Shown: positions 59,925-64,000 of the stretch, in pieces
Position numbering within the stretch: position 1 is the first letter of the stretch
Layout of the letters: every line of letters starts with the position of its first letter
From: Marinibacterium anthonyi
GTDB lineage: Bacteria > Pseudomonadota > Alphaproteobacteria > Rhodobacterales > Rhodobacteraceae
Direction: 5' to 3'
Assembly: GCA_003217735.2 (NCBI GenBank)
Contig: CP031585.1
Coordinates: 3,025,501-3,089,500 of the forward strand
DNA: 64,000 nucleotides
The notes under the pieces: generated by a model
What the model was told of the DNA's origin: nothing
Databases searched by the model: none
Seen by the model: the letters and a program-made list of their open reading frames with translations, nothing else
Position numbers and translations under genes: made by a program

Positions 59925-61243
59925 TCCGGAATCGTCGCGTCCCACGGGCAGCCCAGGCGGCGCGCGGCATCGCTGTCCGCCCAGGCCTTCTGCCAGTCGC
60001 CATCCGCCGCGATCGCATCCGTCGACACCGGTCCGAAGATCGCCGAAGCCGCCACGCCCCCCCGCATCGGCATCCCCGTCTCGTCGCCCTTTTCCAGCGC
60101 GTCGATGGCCGCGCGCAGCAGGCGGCGGTAGCGGATCAGCCCGACGTCGGACTTGCCCAGGTGTTCCTGCGTGCGGTCCTGGATCGCGCCCATGGATTCC
60201 ACCGCCCACTGGTCATGCACGTTGATGTCCATGCCCATGCCGGTATAGGTCTGCGTCCCCTGTTCCTCGGGATCGTAACCGTAGTTGTTGCGCTTGTTCT
60301 TCAGCGGCGCGTAATCCGGCAGGCGGTGTTCCTTCAGCCGCTGTTCGCGCATCAGCTCCTTGTTCACCGGTTCCCCGAAAGAGGTGAACATCGAATACCA
60401 ATAGCAGTTTTCGTCATCGATCGGCACGTGCCACTGGGTGATCGTCATCTCGCGCGACATCGGGATACAGATCGCCTCGGGGAAGATCTGGTTGGTGATG
60501 CGCACATGGGTGCGCCCGTCCTCCATGTGGCGCAGCGCGGTCAGGCGCAGGCCGAAGTCGGTCTCGTCCACCTGAATCTCGGGGCGCGGGTAGTCGCGCA
60601 GCAGCTTCGTCATCGGGATGTCGGTGTTGGCCGCCTTGTCGCGGAACTGCTTGCCATAGCTTTCCCTGGTGTCCTCATCCTCCAGGAACCGGTGCAGGAA
60701 CGACGCATGCGCCGGGTCGATGCCGACCTCCATCGCCTGCAGCCAGTTGCATTCCCACAGCCCCTTGAAGGCGAAGACATGGGTATCGGGGGCGCGGAAA
60801 CAGTCGAATTCCGGGAAGTCCGGCGGCTCGCCCGGGCCCATGTAGGCGAAGACGATGCCGTTGCGTTCCTGCACCGGGTAGGACGTTGCCTTGATCTGCT
60901 CGTGCATCTTGCTGCCATCGGGTTCGGCAGGCTGTTCGACGCATTGGCCGTCGCGATTGAAATGCCAGCCGTGGAAGGGGCAGCGCAACCCGTTGTCTTC
61001 CAGCCGGCCAAAGCACATGTCGGCGCCGCGATGCGGGCAGTGGCGCTGGATCAGGCCCAGTTGGCCGTCCTCGTCGCGGAACAGCACCAGGTCCTCGCCC
61101 ATCAGGCGCACGGGCACCACGGGGCGGTTGCCGGCCAGTTCGTCCGACAGCGCGGCGGGCTGCCAGTAGCGGCGCAGGACGGCGCCCGCTTTCGATTTGG
61201 GGCCGACGCGGGTGATCGTGTCGTTCAGTTCGGCGCTGATCAT
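59921..61243 (-). CDS. Rieske non-heme iron oxygenase, phthalate-dioxygenase type
   Basis: A 440-residue oxygenase alpha subunit. The Rieske 2Fe-2S ligands are in QRHCPHRGADM and LRCPFHGWHF. The mononuclear iron site follows in NWLQAMEVGIDPAHASFLH, the phthalate dioxygenase-family form. It probably forms a homotrimer and needs a reductase, not found in this window. The substrate is an aromatic ring; the upstream TRAP transporter suggests an acid. It starts 24 nt after dctM and overlaps the GS gene. Confidence 0.88.
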   Translation of the reverse strand: MISAELNDTITRVGPKSKAGAVLRRYWQPAALSDELAGNRPVVPVRLMGEDLVLFRDEDGQLGLIQRHCPHRGADMCFGRLEDNGLRCPFHGWHFNRDGQCVEQPAEPDGSKMHEQIKATSYPVQERNGIVFAYMGPGEPPDFPEFDCFRAPDTHVFAFKGLWECNWLQAMEVGIDPAHASFLHRFLEDEDTRESYGKQFRDKAANTDIPMTKLLRDYPRPEIQVDETDFGLRLTALRHMEDGRTHVRITNQIFPEAICIPMSREMTITQWHVPIDDENCYWYSMFTSFGEPVNKELMREQRLKEHRLPDYAPLKNKRNNYGYDPEEQGTQTYTGMGMDINVHDQWAVESMGAIQDRTQEHLGKSDVGLIRYRRLLRAAIDALEKGDETGMPMRGGVAASAIFGPVSTDAIAADGDWQKAWADSDAARRLGCPWDATIPE

Positions 61244-61267
61244 GTCAGAACTCCTTGTCTGGGGCCG

Positions 61268-62566
61268 TCACAGGCGGCCTGGCAGCAGTAGCGACAGGGC
61301 CGGGAATGCCAGAAGGATCCCGAGCCGGACGATGTCGATGAGAACAAAGGGCAGCACGCCCACCATGATGGTGCGCGTCGGCAGATGCCGCGCCGCGCCT
61401 TTCACCATGAAAAGGTTCATGCCGACGGGGGGCGTGATCAGGCCCAGTTCCACGGTGACGACGGCAATGACCCCGAACCACACCGGATCGAACCCCGCCG
61501 CCATGATGACGGGAAAGAAGATCGGCACGGTCAGCAGGATCATGGCCAGGCTTTCCATGAAACAGCCCAGCACCACGTAGAAGGCGATGAGGATGGCCAT
61601 GACCTGCCAGGGGGCAAAATCATTCGCTTGGATGAAATCCACCATGGCAAAGGTGATCTGGCTGGTGGACAGGACGAAGGAAAACACCTCGGCCCCGATC
61701 AGGATCAGGAAGATGGCGCCGGTGGTCTTGACGGTCTCGATCACGGCGGCCTTGAAACCGGCCCACCGCATGCCGCGCGCCACCGCGTAGATCAGCGCCA
61801 GGCCCGCGCCTGCGCCGCCCGCTTCGGACGGGGTGAAAAACCCGCCGTAAAGCCCACCCATGACCAGCCCGAAAAGCACCAGCGCCGGGGCGAAGAGTTT
61901 CAGCGTGCTCAGCAGGCCGCCGTCATCGGCTGTCTCGGGCTCGGGATCGGGGGTGCCCGGCCAGAAGCGCGCGGTAATGACGATGGCCACGAGGTAAAGC
62001 GCCAGCGCCAGGATGCCGGGCAGGATCCCGGCCAGGAACATCTCGCCCACCGATTGTTCGGTGATCAGACCGTAAAGCAGCAGCGCGATCGACGGCGGGA
62101 TCAGGATGCCCAGCGTGCCGCCCGCCGCGAGCGATCCGGTGGCAAGGCGCGGGTCGTAGCCACGCTTTTCCATCTCGGGATAGGCCACGCGGGTCATGGT
62201 GGACGCCGTGGCCAGCGACGATCCGGAGACGGTGGAAAAGACACCCGAAGCGACGACACCCGCCGCCGCCAGCCCGCCGGACCATCCCCTGGTCAGACGG
62301 CGCGCGCCTTCGAACAGGTCGCGGGCCACGCCCGAGGCGGACATAAGCGCACCCATCAACAGGAACAGCGGCAGCAGCGTGAAGGAATAATTCGACGCGG
62401 TCTCGAACGCGGCGGTTTCCAGAACCGACAGCGCCGGAGAGATCCCGACGATCATGGCGAAGCCACCGAAGCCCGCAAGGATCATGGCCAGCCCGATGGG
62501 CGCGCCGAAGATCAGCGAGACGAAGAGAAAACCGATGGAAAGGAAACCGATGATCTGAGGGCTCAT
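61268..62566 (-). CDS. dctM: TRAP transporter large permease
   Basis: A 432-residue DctM protein with about twelve helices. FLSIGFLFVSLIFGAPIGLA, SLAAGGTLGILIPPSIALLL and ITPPVGMNLFMV are conserved in the family. It energises uptake by the sodium gradient. ATG 62566 overlaps dctQ by ATGA; the much longer upstream frame is not used. Confidence 0.9.
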   Translation of the reverse strand: MSPQIIGFLSIGFLFVSLIFGAPIGLAMILAGFGGFAMIVGISPALSVLETAAFETASNYSFTLLPLFLLMGALMSASGVARDLFEGARRLTRGWSGGLAAAGVVASGVFSTVSGSSLATASTMTRVAYPEMEKRGYDPRLATGSLAAGGTLGILIPPSIALLLYGLITEQSVGEMFLAGILPGILALALYLVAIVITARFWPGTPDPEPETADDGGLLSTLKLFAPALVLFGLVMGGLYGGFFTPSEAGGAGAGLALIYAVARGMRWAGFKAAVIETVKTTGAIFLILIGAEVFSFVLSTSQITFAMVDFIQANDFAPWQVMAILIAFYVVLGCFMESLAMILLTVPIFFPVIMAAGFDPVWFGVIAVVTVELGLITPPVGMNLFMVKGAARHLPTRTIMVGVLPFVLIDIVRLGILLAFPALSLLLPGRL

Positions 62567-63084
62567 GTCATCGCCCCTCCCTCGCCGATTTCGGTCGCGG
62601 TCAGACCCTCGGCCAGGCAGATGACGGCCAGCGCCAGGCATTCCACCGTGATCGCGGCGTAGAAGGTCCACAGCGGCAGACCCAGGTCCTGGGTGACGTC
62701 GCCGCGCCCGGCCAGCTTGATGGCTTCCTCGCCGAAGGACCAGGCCAGCACGACCGCCAGCACCATGATCAGCAGGAACCACAGCCGGGCGGCGCCGGTG
62801 CGGATGACGGCGGGAAAGCGGCCGACGAACAGGTCGACGGCGATCATGTTCTTGCGCGCGGCGGCGCCAAGGGCCGCGAAGACCAGCAGCAGCAGCGCAT
62901 AGGACGCCTGTTCGATGGCCGCCGGGATCATCAGGTTCACGGCTGTGCCCGACAGGTCGAACAGCGCGCGCGTGGCCACGTTGAAGGCCGTCACGAACAG
63001 CAGGTAAACGGTGGCCAGCCCGGCAAGGCCCAGGCTGAACATTTCGGCCCAGCGGGCCATGCGGTTGAGAATTGAGAGGATCAT
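62563..63084 (-). CDS. dctQ: TRAP transporter small permease
   Basis: A 173-residue DctQ protein with four helices. VTAFNVATRALFDLSGTAVN near residue 35 and the cytoplasmic loop are family-typical. It links the receptor to DctM. GAAAG precedes the ATG. A 50-bp gap with a strong stem separates it from dctP. Confidence 0.88.
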   Translation of the reverse strand: MILSILNRMARWAEMFSLGLAGLATVYLLFVTAFNVATRALFDLSGTAVNLMIPAAIEQASYALLLLVFAALGAAARKNMIAVDLFVGRFPAVIRTGAARLWFLLIMVLAVVLAWSFGEEAIKLAGRGDVTQDLGLPLWTFYAAITVECLALAVICLAEGLTATEIGEGGAMT

Positions 63085-63105
63085 GGCTTTCGGCTGTCCT
63101 GGATA

Positions 63106-63127
63106 GGCGCGGGGTCAGCCCCGCGCC
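63106..63127 (-). other. Nine-bp hairpin between dctP and dctQ
   Basis: GGCGCGGGG (63106-63114) and CCCCGCGCC (63119-63127) with a TCAG loop, perfect, in the 50-bp gap. It starts 7 nt after the dctP stop on the minus strand. No T-run, so it should protect the dctP mRNA and not terminate it fully. Confidence 0.8.
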
Positions 63128-63134
63128 GCAGGGA

Positions 63135-64000
63135 TCAGCCCAGCTCCGCCTCGCAGTCCGAGACATAGCCCTTGACCGCCTCGTAGGTCTCGGTCCCCGG
63201 CAGGCCCATGTCATTGAGCTGCTGGATATAGGCGTCGGTGGTCTCGGACGTCGTCGCTTCCCACTTGGCGCGTTCCTCGGGCGACAATTCGATCACGGTC
63301 GAGGTTTCCTTCAGCCCCTCCAGCACCTTGGCGCCGGCGTCGTCATAGCCCTGCCCCGCGATCACCGCCCATTTCATGCCGGTGTTCTCGTCGATGGCGG
63401 CCTTCACGTCGTCGGGCAGCGCCTCGTACTTGTCCTTGTTCATGGTCGCCACGAAGGCCAGCGCGTAAAAGCCGAAGACGGTGTGATACTTGGTCAGCTC
63501 GTCCAACCGGAAGCTTTCGACGCTTTCCCAGGGCAGCATGTAACCGTCGATCGTGCCGCGCTGCAGCGCCTCGTAGGTCTGCGGGGCGGGCATGCCCACG
63601 GGTTCCGCGCCCAGCCGGTCCAGCATGTCGCCGACCACGGTCGTCGGACGGCGCAGCTTCAGCCCCTTGAGGTCATCGAGCGTGCGCACCGGCTTGTCGG
63701 CGGTGTGCAGGTGCCCCGGATCGTGGGTGTGCACGAACAGCACGTGGGTCTCTTCGTATTCGCTGTCCAGCGCGCCGCTGTCGTAAAGCTTCTGGAAGGC
63801 GCACGACCCCACGGCCCCGGTGTCGAACAACCCCGGCAGTTCCATGATCTGGCTCAGCGGGAAGCGGCCGGCGGTATAACCCTGCACGGTCCAGGCGATA
63901 TCGGTGATGCCGTTGATCGCATTGTCATAGCCCGCCGGCGCCTTGCCCAGCGTCTGGGCCGGGAACACCGTCACCTTTGCCGCGCCGCCCGAGGCTTCGG
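63135..64000 (-). CDS. dctP: TRAP transporter substrate-binding protein (5' end outside the window)
   Basis: A DctP-family receptor of which the C-terminal 287 residues are visible; the gene continues past the right edge. QIMELPGLFDTGAVGSC, KPVRTLDDLKGLKLRRPTTV, the substrate-carboxylate arginine in LRRPT and LPWESVESFRL belong to the DctP family. The ligand is usually an organic acid. Together with dctQ, dctM, the Rieske oxygenase and the GS-like ligase it forms one operon. Confidence 0.88.
   Translation of the reverse strand, partial: EASGGAAKVTVFPAQTLGKAPAGYDNAINGITDIAWTVQGYTAGRFPLSQIMELPGLFDTGAVGSCAFQKLYDSGALDSEYEETHVLFVHTHDPGHLHTADKPVRTLDDLKGLKLRRPTTVVGDMLDRLGAEPVGMPAPQTYEALQRGTIDGYMLPWESVESFRLDELTKYHTVFGFYALAFVATMNKDKYEALPDDVKAAIDENTGMKWAVIAGQGYDDAGAKVLEGLKETSTVIELSPEERAKWEATTSETTDAYIQQLNDMGLPGTETYEAVKGYVSDCEAELG

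Noticed and set aside
1-64000. Mobile elements, tRNA, rRNA
   Set aside because: No transposase, integrase, terminal repeats or RNA gene sequence was recognised on either strand.

Overview
The window is high-GC DNA with densely packed operons, many ATGA start/stop overlaps and a Roseobacter-type gene repertoire: a monomeric isocitrate dehydrogenase, TRAP and many ABC importers, an ortho-cleavage aromatic pathway and a fused MnhA/B antiporter. This points to a marine or soil alphaproteobacterium of the family Rhodobacteraceae. It looks like ordinary chromosome. I see no phage, insertion sequence, CRISPR array, rRNA or tRNA.

Layout. 0-3 kb: the end of isocitrate dehydrogenase with its terminator, then a two-gene unit (ABM-fold protein plus an ECF41-type sigma factor) preceded by a near-consensus ECF41 promoter, then a DMT transporter. 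3-5.2 kb: a divergent pair, an anchored PCu(A)C-like protein with a His/Met linker and a polytopic membrane protein. 5.3-9.9 kb: a complete branched-chain-amino-acid-type (HAAT) ABC transporter. 10-14.2 kb: a PaaA/PaaC-like protein, a ThDP enzyme and an aminotransferase. 14.3-26.2 kb: an oxidative L-arabinose (or D-galactose) module with GbpR-like regulator, SDR, ChvE-GguA-GguB importer, L-arabonate dehydratase, Gfo/Idh sugar dehydrogenase, mutarotase, KDA dehydratase-type enzyme and alpha-ketoglutarate-semialdehyde dehydrogenase. No lactonase is present. 26.7-32.8 kb: a Mrp/Mnh cation/proton antiporter (A/B fusion, C, D, E, F, G). 32.8-35.8 kb: three surface-glycan genes. 36-41.9 kb: an NMT1-type importer with an amidohydrolase, an SDR and a divergent LysR. 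41.9-49.8 kb: protocatechuate/catechol lower pathway (pcaR, pcaIJF, catB, LysR, catA) interrupted by a PepSY protein. 49.9-58.3 kb: an apparent nine-gene operon on the minus strand (ugpB, A, E, Q, C, an RpiR regulator, an EEP phosphoesterase, a CMD protein, nagA). 58.5-64 kb: TRAP transporter, Rieske oxygenase and a glutamine-synthetase-like ligase.

How they fit. Pentoses enter through ChvE/GguAB and end as 2-oxoglutarate. Catechol is cleaved by CatA, lactonised by CatB, and the two branches meet at 3-oxoadipate, which PcaIJF converts to succinyl-CoA and acetyl-CoA. CatC and PcaD functions must be encoded elsewhere. The TRAP-Rieske-GS operon has parts reminiscent of aniline-type degradation and could feed catechol, but that is inference.

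The observations I consider least ordinary are in non-coding DNA. Two tandem palindrome pairs of one family lie in transporter operons. Three different importer operons carry a strong hairpin just after the binding-protein gene. Two genes end in 11-bp tandem repeats that put a stop codon in all three frames. A 12-bp motif is shared at the same distance upstream of catA and catB. There is also the self-contained ECF41/ABM unit.
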